From assembly GCA_022495005.1 (NCBI GenBank), contig JAGYXB010000370.1, forward strand, positions 186,001 through 250,000: a stretch of 64,000 bases of DNA, written 5' to 3'. The translations under genes were made by a program, and so were the position numbers. This DNA comes from Rhyacophila brunnea. Taxonomy: Eukaryota > Arthropoda > Insecta > Trichoptera > Rhyacophilidae. Positions 1 to 11,027 of this stretch are shown in pieces. Under the pieces are notes generated by a model. That model was not told where the DNA came from. It saw only the letters and a list, made by a program, of their open reading frames with translations, and did not search any database. Numbering within the stretch: position 1 is the stretch's first letter; every line of letters starts with the position of its first letter.

Positions 1-42
1 AACGGACCAACACGGAAACATTAACTGAGCGGACAACAGAAC

Positions 43-270
43 TGAAGCGCCTAGTTTCAAAAGCCACTAAAACGGTTTTCGAAAATTTGCAGTTAGATAA
101 TATGTATTTAGATGGATATTTTAATAACCTGTATGATGGCCAAAGATTGAACTTTAAAAAACGCCAAGAACCGACAATACGTATGATCAAAAATTAGGGT
201 AAATTTCAAAACCCGCTAAAATGGTTGGGTGTGCTTTTCAATACCCCTAAAATGGCAAGCCAAAATGAGG
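43..270. repeat. MITE fragment, one end only
   Basis: This stretch aligns by eye with the left two thirds of the element at 32643-32990. Both begin TGAAGCGCCTAGT and share the same order of short blocks, including gatggccaaagatt and acgtatgatcaaaaatta. The opposite inverted end is missing, so this is a truncated copy. No coding capacity is visible. Confidence 0.6.
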
Positions 271-2785
271 AACAACTTACCCAATAGAATTTTAACCACT
301 TTTACTCGTTCTTAAGAAAAAGTGGAAAACTGATATCTCATTTTTCAGGTAGGTAATATAAAAGAATTTATATATATATTGATGCAATCCGAGAGAGTAT
401 GAAAGATGAGAATAAAACAAAAAGATGAATTTTATGGTTATTTAGGAAATATTAATTAAATAAGTATGGACAATAAACTTGATTTGATGCGAAACATGTG
501 GACAAAATACATTTTGAAATGACATAATATGTATCCAGCTATCATGGGTAGTTTGTCAAATTTATGTATTGAGTATTATAATTATTATTGTTATAAGTTA
601 ACCGTCTAAGCTGTGTATCTTGCTCTAAAAGTTAACAGCCAAGAGAGATGCTCTTTAAATATAGCACTTTTTGTAACAATTAACCTTTTTAATAGATACA
701 TATGATAAACTACTCTCGATAGCCGCCGATAGTAGCCTTTGACTTTGATAGTGATGCTTTGTAAAAACGTTTTCTTTGAACAGATATAATTATCTGCACT
801 GTCATGGAGGTTAAATATAACAAATGGTAATAAGGCCACTGTAACGATTAAGAGTTTTAGTGTATAATGTAACGAATGTATGTGAGAAATCACAGCCTCG
901 TGATAAAATAGAATATAACCATAAATTCCCCATGAATAACGGTTTGCTAGAGTAAATAAAGTAGAGCCCATGATCTTTATAGAAAACAAAATATAATGAC
1001 GGGTCGTGAGAGCGGATTGTGAACGCTGCCTGTCAACAGTTCCACTCATGCACATGGTAATGTAACAAGTAATAGATTAGAGCGCCATGCCTGATTTAAT
1101 TCTACTGGGCGATAACACAATGGGATTAATCAGGCATTTTTTAAAAATAAAAGAATGTTTGTGCTAGGAACCATGTCCATAATCAAAAGGTTTATTAAAA
1201 TAAAAGTTAAGCAAAACACATGGTCAGTCAAAACACGTAGAAGTGAAACAGAAATAACGAACAAATAGCTAGGCCTATACCCTAGATATAAATTCTGTGG
1301 GGTATTAAATAAAGAAAACAAAAGAAGTTAGTCCATAATGTAAAAATATGATACTGTTAAAATACCGCCATTTGCCGTTCTCGAATCGGTCCGAACGACG
1401 AGCGTGAAGAATCTTCATTCGAGACGACCTTCTGCGGCGAGTTCCGTTGTTGAACTCCCCTCTCGATCCGCGTCATCGATCACTCTGCGTGTTCACGACG
1501 CAATCGTACCAAAGTAATCGTTTTATATTTCTCAGGCTTGCAACGAAGCAGTGGCATATAATTTTAACCGCCCGGGGTTGCCAGCGTTACGTAACGTATT
1601 TATAATTTAAGGTGGATAAATATCGTTACAGCACTCATACTCCGCCGAGGTGGATCAAGAGATAACAATTATTGCAAACGGAAATATCTGCCGAGACGAA
1701 ATAATAGATGATTCTAGAAACCTACCCCCGCTTCGATTACCACGAGACATTTATTATATTTTGTAAATATTTGGCAGTAGAATAACACCCCCAAACCGCT
1801 AGGGTTTGCGCTCCCTCAAGCGGGCAGCATGTTTAGTCCAATAATACAAGTTTCGGATTTAATTCGTAGCAAACAATAAAATTATCAAACAAATACGTAT
1901 ATTAATGACATTACTGTAGTAATGTGTCCAATTGATTTCATTGATCTGAAGACCAGGTTAATAAAAAAAAATTAAACGCCTTCACACACACACAATAATA
2001 TGTAGCCTAAGAGCGGAATGCAGAAACATTTGTCATAACTAAAGTTTCCTTAGCAGAAAACACTATGCAGAAACATTGTCCTTCTATTGAAAATAGTACC
2101 ATATTTAAAAATTCTCTTTTCTATAGTTTAGGTAAATTATTTTATAATTGTTAAAGGATGACAACTGCATTTTATAAATGCAATACTATATATACATATT
2201 AATATTTAATTATAATACTCTTATGTTTCCGTTATAAGTCATTATACGTGATTCCACAGGCACGGCAAGATATTTTTAACATGGTAACACTAGCGTCAAG
2301 TGTCATTCTATCATCTGGCATCTTGTATTTCTGCGGGCTGGCGTATAAAAGTAAAATAATATTCTGCAAGTACATGCCAAACGAATTAACACTATCAATA
2401 TCCATATTGAGATACATTGTTAAATGAATTTTATTATATAATATTTATTTTGACAGCAGATGTCAGTGGTAAATGGTAATACAGAAGGGGGCGTGTTCAT
2501 AACAAAAGTAGTCTATGGTTAAGGATTCCTCAACTCTATACTCAGTATAGTCTATAGTTAAGTCATGCTTTTCGGCAACTTATCCTTAGGATCAAAATCT
2601 TGGATTCTGCATAGGGCTCTTAGTAATGATCAATCAAATTTTTAAGATACTTAATTAAATATTTACCCTATACAAATGTACCCTTAATTGTATTGTTTCA
2701 CTAATAAAAAATTTAATCCAATTCTGCGCAGAGATATTAAATTTCAAATTCCGTGATTTCTTCGCTTTAACTGAAAAACAACTGT
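271..2785. other. Anonymous AT-rich intergenic DNA
   Basis: No gene or recognisable element was found. A 149-codon minus-strand open frame (606-1055) has no family motif, splice context or repeat partner and was not accepted. A GC-richer island with many CpG lies at about 1375-1515; it could be a promoter or an old element, but no exon with splice sites could be attached to it. The rest is A/T-rich with short homopolymers and a (CA) run near 1983. Confidence 0.5.
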
Positions 2786-2789
2786 GTTC

Positions 2790-2885
2790 TGAGTCTCTGC
2801 AAGCGGCCTCCCCTTCTCCTTCATATACTCCAACCCGAAGATGAAGGGCTCCAGAGCACCATCACGCACTAACCAGCCGGATTGG
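2790..2885 (-). pseudogene. Possible short LINE 3' fragment
   Basis: On the minus strand one frame reads through about 35 codons, including DGALEPFIFGLEY and KEKGRPLAETQN, without a stop in a very AT-rich neighbourhood. I associate similar sequence with the tail of non-LTR retrotransposons, but this is recollection rather than a motif-based call. It could equally be a fragment of an unknown gene. Confidence 0.25.
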
Positions 2886-3537
2886 GTGTTATCACTACTT
2901 ATATTTGATAAATTGTATATTTTTAGTGGCTATTAATTGTGGCATTACACAAAAGAAACATTGTAATGAGTTACATCGTGTTTACAAGCTGCAAGATTGT
3001 ATTCATGAATCAAAGCAGTTCGAAAGCTTCTGAACGATAGTGGCGAACCTGCCGGTAAAAATACGAACGATTTTCACTCTCTGTCAAACAGTACTATAAA
3101 ATGACAACATCGCGTCTCGCTTACTCTTGAAGAATGAGATCGGCGAGACAGTCAGCGCAATTATTTTTTTATTTCACGACTTTATACGTAGATATGAGAT
3201 AATGAGACAAATTTTAGTAGGTATGCTAATTGCATTGATTTGGAAAAAAGGTGGCTGACAGGTAAGTAAAATAAGAACGATGACGTGTTTTATTATTACG
3301 GTTCACGGAATTGGCATCAATATTATGGTTAATTATTGTTGTATGAAAACAATCTACCTAATTATCTGAGTTTATGAAAAATAGAATGAACCACAGTTAT
3401 AGCATCTTAAAATCTAATTTCTCAATAACTGATGAAATACTATGACGTATAGAAATACTCAAAAGTGACTTATTTTGTGAAGTTTTATGGTAGCAGATTG
3501 TATATTATGAAAGTAATATTATTCATAAAATAAATTA
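2886..3537. other. 3' flank of zinc-finger gene 1
   Basis: Non-coding AT-rich sequence downstream of the minus-strand zinc-finger stop codon. A minus-strand AATAAA (plus-strand tttatt at 3289-3294) is a possible polyadenylation signal about 245 nt after the stop. Nothing else is recognisable. Confidence 0.4.
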
Positions 3538-6500
3538 CTAAGTTATATCACGAGAATGAGTTGTTTTGTGTCTTTTCATGTCGGCGGATCGTTTACAAGA
3601 GTAATTGCATTCATTACAGATAAATGGCTTTTCACCAGAATGGTTCATTTTGTGTAATTTCATGCTGCTAGATCGAATGCAAGAGTACTCACATTGGTCA
3701 CATTTAAAAGGTTTTTTTTCACAATGAGTCATTTTATGTAATTTTAACCTAGTCGATAGGGAAGAAGCGAAGCTACATTCGTCACATTTAAACGGCTTTT
3801 CACCCGAATGGGTCATTTTGTGTGATTTCATATGGCGAGATTGTATACAAGAGTAATCGCATTCATCACATTTAAATTGCTTTTCACCAGAATGAATCAT
3901 TTTGTGGAATTTCAAAGAACTAGACCAATTGCATGTGAAATTGCATTCATCGCATTTTAATTGTTTTTCTCCAGCATGGATACGTTTGTGCAACTTCAAC
4001 CCAGAAGACCGTATACATGAGAAATTACACTCCTCACATTTAAATGGCTTCTCACCAGAATGAGTCATTGTATGTTTTTTCAAGTTACCAGAAGTTATAC
4101 ATGTAAAATCACATGAATCACATTTGAACGGTCGTTCACCATTATGCATCATTTTGTGATATTTCATAGCACTGGAATGTATACATGAATAATTACATTT
4201 ATCACATTTTCGTAGCTTTTCACCAGTATGAATCATTTTGTGGCTTTTCATGTTACTAAATTTTTTACATGAGTAATTGCATACATCACATTTTAATGGC
4301 TTTTTCCCAGACTGAGTCATATTGTTTTTATTTAAGGATTGTCTACGTAAGGAATTGCATTCTGTGGATTGATACAGTTTTTCATTGTAATGAGCTGTTT
4401 GCATTTTTGCAACGGGTACTAATTCCAGGTTTATCACGTTTGATTTATTGTCATCACTTTGAATACTGCCACTTAACATAGTAAAAGATTCTTTGTATTT
4501 GTCTATATCTTCTTTGATGTCCTGCTCATCGATGGTGTCAGTGAGTTCTTGCTCTTTCGATAAACACCATGATGTTTCTAAATTGATAGCGTCAACCATT
4601 AGGGTGCTAGTAGCAGAGATTACCTAAAAAAGACATAATTTAATTGTATTTTCACACAAAATATGGTATTGAAATATTATGCATATCGAGGTCTTTAGAT
4701 GGCGTCTGGATGAATAAATGGGATGGTACAGAAAAAATATTTAGTATTGCTACTTTTAAATAGACATGTATGTATAATAGGTATATAACATATAAATCAG
4801 TGGTGAACGATGGAGCTAGCCTGTAAAGATCCGACATATATAGAACACTACACTTTATCAGTCAAACGTATTTGTATTATAATTAACTATTTCTTTTATT
4901 CAACGAATAATTCACAAGATTTAAGAATGTACCATTCTAATTATTAAACATACATAATTTTGAAAAACTCTTTCTGAGAAAATATATTATAACCAATAGA
5001 AAAGTTAATTATAAATTATTACCAAGTTCAAGTAAGTTATATCATAAAAAAATATTGGAGAAATCCACGACGTCGGTTAGTAATTGAAGTAATAGGTATC
5101 TACTTTGATTTAATAAACAAAAATTGATTGCCAAAGTAGCTTGATTTAGAAGAGCACTGATAAGTGGGTATTAGAAGTGGCCAATAGTTAAAATTTGTCG
5201 CAATTAGTATGTCACTGCGTAGCATAGAGGTAATGCGTGGATGGGACGTAAGCCCGGGAGATGCAGGGTTCGATTCCCTGCCGGGGTGGCTTACTTTTTT
5301 CAAAAAGGATTTTTTCTATTGGTTATAATTTATTTTCTCAGAAAGTGTTTTTCAAAATTACGTATTCGTATTGAACTAAGACAACAATGGGTAGATAGTG
5401 TATGTTAGTTTTAAAAATTAAATTAAACCCTGCGTAAATCACGTCGTAATAGAAAATAGTCAAAAATACATCTATAAAATATATAAAATTATGCCATTAA
5501 ACCATACATAAGTTTAGATAAATTATATGGATAAAAGAATATTTTTTATTGATTTTGGTTTGGTTTAGGCAGGGGTTAATAAATTTAAAAAAAACTAACC
5601 AACACCATGTATTCTAAATTCAGAAATCATATGACTAAAAAAGTGTGCATTATTTTTGTCGAATGACCTATCGTCACTATAGGATTGATTTGTCGAATAT
5701 CCGTTTTCCGAAATCCGAAAATCGACATTTTAATGCAAAATGATTTTTTGTATCTAAATGGACCAGAACCATTCTTTTCTTTAAATTACTTTGTAATGAA
5801 TACAGCATGCATAAAGCAGTAAAAACAACAATTTAAATACCTACATGTATTTAAATATAGGATAATGAAATTTTTTTACCATCTGAACATTTGACATTTG
5901 GTCTAGTCTATTCGACAAAACAATCCTAAAGCGACGCTATAACATATCTATGGTTTCGTCTAGTAATAAATGCTTTAATTTAGAATACAAAAACCGATCG
6001 CATACCGTAATTCAATTAGTCACACTTAAGCATGGCAGTCGTAGCATAGTGGTAATGCACGTGGCGTGATACCCTAGACGCAGGTTCGATCGTACCGGGT
6101 GTCTGATTTTTTTCAAAAAAAAAGGTTTTTTCTATTGGCTATATTTTCTCATGACTGTTTTCAAAAAAATATGTATGCTCAATAATTAGAATGGTACATT
6201 CTTAAAACCTTGTGAATTATTCGTTGAATAAAAGAATTAGATAATTAAAATTAGACATACAATATTAAATTTGTAAATACCTGATTATCCGATGCTTGCT
6301 CGGAATAAGAACAACTAGGTTGAGTATATGCACACTTGGTCGACTTCATTGAAAACTCGTCTTTGATGTCAAATCGCTCAAAACTCTCAGATTTTATATT
6401 GACAGGGTCCGTTTCACATATCTGCAAAATAAACACAAAGTAATTTATAATGTATGCCCAAAATAAAATGCCATTGTCGTTCCCTTCTTACAGTCCAATC

Positions 6501-8161
6501 GCAGGACACATTGTATAAACCCCATACATGCTCGCATCGAAAACCTACCCTTTCTACATTTATATTATTAATGCAATGGCGAAGTGTGGAAGTAGGCAGT
6601 TAAGATCCGCCATAAATAGTGCACTTTGTTTGTCACGCGTATTTGTTTTTATTGAAGTAAGAATAAAATTTACAGATGGTGAAAATTAATTTGTAAAAAT
6701 CAATTAAACCCTTAAACCAAAGATTATGCAATTAAATCACGCATAACTCTGCATATTTTATAGATATAATAATATTTTTTTATCTATTTGGTTTAGGCAG
6801 GGATTAATGAACTTAAAAAAAATGAACCAACAAAATGTCTGATTTGTATTCTTAATCCAACGAAAAGAAAAAAGTGTGCACAGTTTTGTCATATCGCCGA
6901 AAATATACCTCTACTATAATGGTTTGGCTTAAGCAGTGTTTGATTGACTTTTAAAAACTTACCAACACCATATTTAAATTATAGTCTTAGTTAAATAAAG
7001 ACAAAATACGTACGGCGAACAAAGTTTAATATGCACTATTTATGGCAGATCTTAAGAGCTTACCTCCACTCTTCGCTACTGGAACCTATTCGCATTACCT
7101 ACGCATAGGTGGGCGCATGGTTCGAAATCATTTCATTCTTTGCGTTTCGATGAAACCGAATGTCGCCAACATATCCATCGATAAACGTGATTCAATACAG
7201 TAATATAACCAAATGTTTTAGGCTGGTATACAAAGGAACTGTTTTATTGTGACTGACTAGCGCCATCTTTAGATAAATAAAGCCTGAGCACATCTTTTTG
7301 CACAAGCAACGAGTGGTCCACTGTTCAGCTGTCAAAATCAGATCCCAGATTGCTTGACATATTGATTCGCCCTTTCTCGTTTCAAATTTAATTATAAAGA
7401 AGTCTTAAAGCAAATATTTTAACTATCAGTGTTATTTATAAATAGTATACATTGCTGTTATTCATCGGCTGTCAAAGTCAGACTAGTCTTTCACATAAAA
7501 ACCGGTGGTAATATCGATTGCCAAAAAATATGTAGCATTGACCTTGCATTACACTTGTAGAAGGTGTGTTAATGCTAGTGTATTATTTATGATGTAACTC
7601 ATCTATCGAAATCAAACCATCCCTTGTGTGAACACGACAGACGCGTCTATATGAGCACTCTATAGAACAATGACAGGCAATGACAGGTCATCCTTAGACA
7701 ACAACGGGAGGGGCGGAAAAAGTAAGACCAGTTGTTGTGAATGTATCGGCTTTCTACTTGAGTCGGCAAGCTCAGTTATATTAATATGTCACTACTGTCA
7801 TATGGCGTCATGACCTGTTGTAGTGTCAAATAATAAAATAAGTAGGTGCCCAGTTGAATTGCATTTTATTGATACCACAAGTAAAGGTTTCATCATTCAT
7901 CTTTAAATAATATACAAACGCGTTTATTGGAAACAATAAAAGATTATTAGTACCGAAATGAGATTATTCACGTTTAATGTGAGATAAAATAAACTAGAAA
8001 TCAATAAACACGCCTTGTCAAAAACTAACCTCAAAACTGCGACTATCATTGTCAGGGTTCTCCTGTTTTATAGAAGTAAGAAGCTCCGGCATGTTTTTAT
8101 CTTCTATCGGCACATAAAACCAATTTTGGTCTTTTGCACTAGGTTCGTGTTTCACGTCCAT
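3538..8161 (-). CDS. C2H2 zinc-finger protein, three-exon gene, nine fingers
   Basis: Predicted sequence-specific DNA-binding nuclear protein of about 452 aa. Coding exons on the minus strand are 8161-8030 (44 codons, starting MDVKHEPSAK), 6421-6281 (47 codons, ICETDPVNIK to SDNQ) and 4623-3538 (finger exon). Each junction has consensus sites (donors gttagt and gtattt; acceptors ttttgcag and tttttag) and is phase 0, so the frame is continuous. The start ATG has a good context, A at -3 and G at +4. The last exon has nine tandem C-x2-C-x12-H-x3-H fingers joined by TGEKP-like linkers; finger 7 (CDECSFASS) keeps its ligands. The N-terminal half has no finger, ZAD or BTB domain, but several psi-K-x-E sites (VKHE, IKQE, IKSE, IKDE), which are possible SUMOylation sites. 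The introns hold tRNA-derived repeats and an hAT MITE. Target and function are unknown. Confidence 0.85.
4797..4880. repeat. Single end of the CAGTGGCGAAGGG hAT family
   Basis: The sequence cagtggtgaacgatgg followed by aagatccgacatatatag matches one end of the abundant hAT-type family best seen at 29831-30615 and 45436-47171. Only one end is present, in the intron between exons 2 and 3 of zinc-finger gene 1. No partner end or target duplication was found. Confidence 0.5.
4885..5350. repeat. tRNA-derived SINE-like repeat, copy 1
   Basis: Positions 5213-5291 hold a tRNA-like module: an A-box-like tagcatagaggtaatgcg and a B-box-like ggttcgattccc. The would-be 5' and 3' acceptor strands do not pair, so it is not a functional tRNA gene. 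It is followed by a T-rich stretch and a block (ctattggttataatttattttc) shared with copies near 6033, 26160 and 32340. Flanking blocks such as the one around 4890-4935 reappear in inverse order near 6180-6240 and 26460-26540, so the family is larger than the tRNA-like head. It lies in an intron. Confidence 0.6.
6033..6240 (+). repeat. tRNA-derived SINE-like repeat, copy 2
   Basis: A tRNA-like head (A-box gtagcatagtggtaatgc; B-box-like ggttcgatcg) is followed by poly-T, the block ttctattggctatattttct and a tail ending aattattcgttgaataaaag. The same order appears at 32432-32640 and, reversed, at 26150-26300. The acceptor stem does not pair, so this is a SINE-like repeat and not a tRNA gene. It lies in the intron between exons 2 and 3 of zinc-finger gene 1. 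Confidence 0.65.
6575..7091. repeat. hAT-type MITE, CAGTGGCGAAGGG family, diverged copy
   Basis: The left end reads caatggcgaagtgtgg and the right end cactcttcgctactg, inverted versions of the family terminus. The interior keeps the family blocks for the TTTGTTTGTCACGCG and GGTTTAGGCAGGGATTAATG stretches. No matching 8-bp target duplication is seen, so the copy is old. It lies in the intron between exons 1 and 2 of zinc-finger gene 1. Confidence 0.6.
7240..7392 (-). repeat. Short interspersed repeat, inverse of 14106-14224
   Basis: About 120 bp that is near-identical in reverse complement to 14106-14224. Shared blocks include agcaatctgggatctgattt and ggcgaatcaatatgtc. The two copies sit in unrelated contexts (a zinc-finger intron, and the insertion inside the Harbinger element), so this is a mobile MITE-like repeat. 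No termini or target duplication could be defined. Confidence 0.6.
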
Positions 8162-8420
8162 TCTGCTTATTGAAGGATTTATGTCGTAACCTTGTGTTTA
8201 TCGTGACACGAACTCTCTTCCAATTATTTGTCTATGCTTTTGCCCATAGACTAATTGCCTCTTTCGCTAGCAGTGTTAACATCTTTTCCCCACTGAATTA
8301 CGAGTATAATAAGCGGTCTAAGAATTTTATTAATAAAAATATAGTATTTCCAAAGAGATTGGTATTGGAGTATTTCGGAAACAAATTTTGTACGCGTTGT
8401 CATTTGTTGAAATTGTATAT

Positions 8421-8556
8421 AACCGGCGCTCCATTGGCACGCAAGTCAAACGATTTACAGTCTTCGGACATTATTTTCACGTGGAGCACCCCTGCGGACT
8501 TTTTAATGCGCAGATCAGGCTTGTTGGATTTCAAACATGTTTGATATTTTACTCGC
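8421..8556. repeat. Repeat shared in inverse orientation with 25905-26043
   Basis: This 136-bp block, from cggcgctccattggcacgca to caaacatgtttgatattt, recurs in reverse complement at 25905-26043 with few differences. The gcgctccattg end is also shared with the pair at 18530-18667 and 25508-25622. It is probably a non-autonomous DNA element. It lies about 260 bp upstream of the start of zinc-finger gene 1. Confidence 0.6.
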
Positions 8557-8835
8557 CGAGCCGCTGAAATTTGTACGTTCACCACGCTTTACCGTCACAT
8601 TTTCTATGCCGTCGGACGACGGCGCCATCATTATTTTACTGTTATTCGAAGAGTTCGGACTATCGCAAACAATAGGACTCAGGACGTTTCCGTACGTCTC
8701 ACGAATTGATCACAGGGCATGCGTCGTCGGCCCTCAAATCGGTATGAAAATGGCCGCCATTTTGTAATGAAAGTACTAGCGCACTGCAATCCGACCGGTT
8801 TGGATTTCTGTTCAACACCCCAGCAGCTTCGTATT
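8557..8835 (-). promoter_or_regulatory. Candidate promoter/5' region of zinc-finger gene 1
   Basis: A GC- and CpG-richer segment starts 396 bp upstream of the gene 1 start codon in otherwise AT-rich DNA. It contains, on the minus strand, an aaaatggcggcc motif (8748-8759), the core recognised by YY1/Pho-type factors and common near insect transcription starts. No TATA box is obvious. The assignment rests on position and composition only. Confidence 0.3.
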
Positions 8836-9300
8836 TATTCGGTAAGATTCGAGTCGTTCGTGCAGTTGCTTGTCAATAAATATATTTATTTTAGTGTATT
8901 GGTAGTCGATGTGAAGAATAGTAACTTTTCTTCACATCGATTGTTGATCATATTGGATGCATATTAGTATTGAAATATTACGATTTTTTGCAAATTTCGA
9001 CTGAAATGATGACAATGAATTTTATTGAGGAGTATAGGCCACATTGCGCATTATGGGATATAACCCATATAGATTATACGAACAAACTGAAGCGCAAGTA
9101 CCTATATTATCTGACTTCACGAAGTGACAGCTGTGATGAACGAATGTAGATACTAAAACGGATTCATCTCCTCTGCGCATGCACAAAACTTGTCGGTGTC
9201 AAACCAGTAAGTATTTAAAAGTTGAAGAGGAATTGGGTGATGAAGTGACTAAATGTGGACTTAGTAAATGGTTGATCTACAGGTACACTCAAAAAGTTTT
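8836..9300. other. Intergenic, nothing recognised
   Basis: No gene is visible. A short inverted repeat (gtcgatgtgaagaat at 8906 against ttcttcacatcgattg at 8929) forms a small hairpin. The segment leads into the MADF exon of the Harbinger element; no terminal inverted repeat of that element was found here. Confidence 0.4.
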
Positions 9301-9310
9301 TTAGAATAGG

Positions 9311-9582
9311 TACTTCATAAATTGTTTTCAAGACAACCCGTCATTATGGAAAACGACCAGCCCACTTTATAAAAGTCGCGATGCCAAGTCAATGGCATAT
9401 GCGGATCTTTTGGAAATACTAACAAAGGTACAGCCGCAGGCAAGGTTCGACGATGTCAAAAAGAAAATTCAGACATTCAAGTCTTGTTATAGAAAGGAGA
9501 GGAATAAAGTTAGGAGACGCACTGTATGGACCCAAACTGTGGTACTATAAGAATTTTGAGTTCTTGAACGACCAAATGGAAG
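9311..9582 (+). pseudogene. MADF-domain exon of a PIF/Harbinger accessory gene
   Basis: Translation gives a MADF (Myb/SANT-like) domain with DNPSLWKTTSPLYKSRDAK, AYADLLEILTKVQP, DDVKKKIQTFKSCYRKE and, after a frameshift near 9520, YGPKLWYYKNFEFLNDQME. The fit to the conserved Trp/Leu core and the terminal LWYY-FL motif is good. It ends at a donor (gtacgt) in phase 1. The exon at 17072-16975 starts with the two missing bases of that codon, but on the opposite strand. In Harbinger elements the second protein, with a MADF/Myb-like DNA-binding domain, assists the transposase. The frameshift makes this copy inactive. Exon start uncertain. Confidence 0.7.
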
Positions 9583-9589
9583 GTACGTG

Positions 9590-10150
9590 GGAATGCTTTC
9601 AAAGCTATTAAATATTATACACGTGCAGATTATGTCATTGTCGTAGCTCTTAAAGTGACATCGCATTAGCTACTATTAAGCAATTAAAACATAGGTATAT
9701 AAAAAAATGCATTATTTTAAAATAACGGTATTGTAAAAAAAATGAAAGTATATATTATTATACCTTGATGATTTCACTAAAAAAAATTTTTTTTTTTTAA
9801 TATTAAATATTTATAATATATAAGTATACTTATGTATTTCGTTTAAAATTTTATTAGTAAAAATAGATCCACAAAAATTAATATTTCATTTTTCCCCTGG
9901 CTGTTCTGTTTTGTTTTGTTCTATTTTGTTCGGTCATCCTATATATTGAGTCACAAATAAGGCCATCGTCAACATGCTAAATATTCAATACACAATCAAA
10001 ATTCTGTACCTAGCCAGGACTCTCCATATAGGCTGTAAGCAAGCTACTTAATTATTCCGGTTGAATGTATTGTGATACTAGTCATATTCTTCGAAAAGCA
10101 AGCATGGATTTGATTTCTAAATAGGTATGAGGCTACATAATAATATAGGT
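9590..10150. other. Non-coding interior of the Harbinger region
   Basis: Downstream of the MADF donor site. AT-rich, with an A/T tract at about 9780-9830 and a short gttttgttctattttgttc stretch near 9910. No gene or element termini recognised. One breakpoint of the inferred inversion should lie between about 9585 and 10720. Confidence 0.4.
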
Positions 10151-10155
10151 ATGGT

Positions 10156-10560
10156 CAGTGACGTCCCTAGATCAAATGCCGCCCCTAGACAGCTCCAAAA
10201 TGCTGCCCCATGTTTTTATACAGTAGATATTTTTATCATCCTTTCATGAGTCCAATATCTAAGAAACGTGTTGTATAGATACATTAAGTACTAACAAAAT
10301 ATCAGGCTGTAATTATTCGAAAATCTGCACGTGTCGTTTCTGGTCACCAAGGACATTGAAGGGCAACGGAAGTAAACTAGACATCGCGAACCCGACAAAA
10401 CCAGTGAGCTGAATTTTTTAATGGAAAGATAATTTCGTTATTATTCAGTTTAGGTAGCTATTTCTATGTATTCCAAATGATTCTCCTCGAATTGCCGCCC
10501 ATCGGAAAACTGCTGCCCCCAAGCGATGCTCTATCTGCCTACCTCCACAGGACGTCACTG
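10156..10560. mobile_element. hAT-type MITE (CAGTGACGTCC family)
   Basis: The element runs from cagtgacgtccctag to ggacgtcactg and is flanked by 8-bp direct repeats ggtatggt/ggtatgct (7 of 8 identical), the target-duplication size of hAT transposons. It has no open frame. A related copy with shared GC-rich blocks (gccgcccctagacag-like and aagcgatgct) lies at 54018-54330 in the opposite orientation. Confidence 0.75.
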
Positions 10561-10726
10561 GGTATGCTAACATAGCTCAAATATTTGTTGTATCGCTTAA
10601 GCCTTAAGGTTTATAGGCATAAAAAACAAAACATTGCAAGATATTTATATGCACACAAAAACATTAATTTATTATACCGGCTTTTGTACATTTTTGCTAA
10701 ATAAAATATACTTACGATAAACTTGT

Positions 10727-11027
10727 TGAGAATCAACAGTAGTTGCTGCGATATTTTGTCAGTTTGTACTATAAAGGCAACTTCATGCATCAGCTTCTCG
10801 GTCAGCAATCTTTGTCCCTGTGACATCGTTCGCTATTTCATTGCCATCATTTTTCCAAAAACATCAAACTCATCTTCAGTCTTGCTTAGATTGTCGGTGA
10901 TTAATTCTAACACTTTGTGGGCGCTATCATTCGATTTTTTTCGTTTGAACGATGAGGGTTCCGGCGCTATATTGATATTCGACCTTGGAGTAGTCGACCA
11001 CGTGGATTTTGAAGGCATATATTTTAT
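10727..11027 (-). pseudogene. BESS-like C-terminal exon of the Harbinger MADF gene
   Basis: Begins after an acceptor (tttacag) with IKYMPSKSTWSTTPRSN and continues to TEDEFDVFGKMMAMK, an in-frame TAG at 10835-10833, then RTMSQGQRLLTEKLMHEV. The DEFDVFGK...LLTEKLMHEV pattern is the conserved C-terminal module, resembling a BESS motif, of MADF proteins in insect Harbinger elements. The stop most simply replaces a Leu codon (TTG to TAG). The phase-0 start matches the phase-0 end of the exon at 16975-17072, same strand, so the two could be spliced across the transposase exon between them. The MADF domain itself is on the other strand at 9311-9582. Confidence 0.65.

Noticed and set aside
606..1055. 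149-codon open frame on the minus strand
   Set aside because: No conserved motif, no splice context, no repeat partner, and composition like the surrounding AT-rich DNA. A faint membrane-like hydrophobic stretch was not enough to call a receptor.
5213..5291. tRNA gene
   Set aside because: Good B box but no acceptor-stem pairing; it belongs to a dispersed SINE-like family.
8170..8544. 124-codon plus-strand open frame
   Set aside because: It overlaps a dispersed repeat and lies directly upstream of zinc-finger gene 1 on the opposite strand. No motif found.
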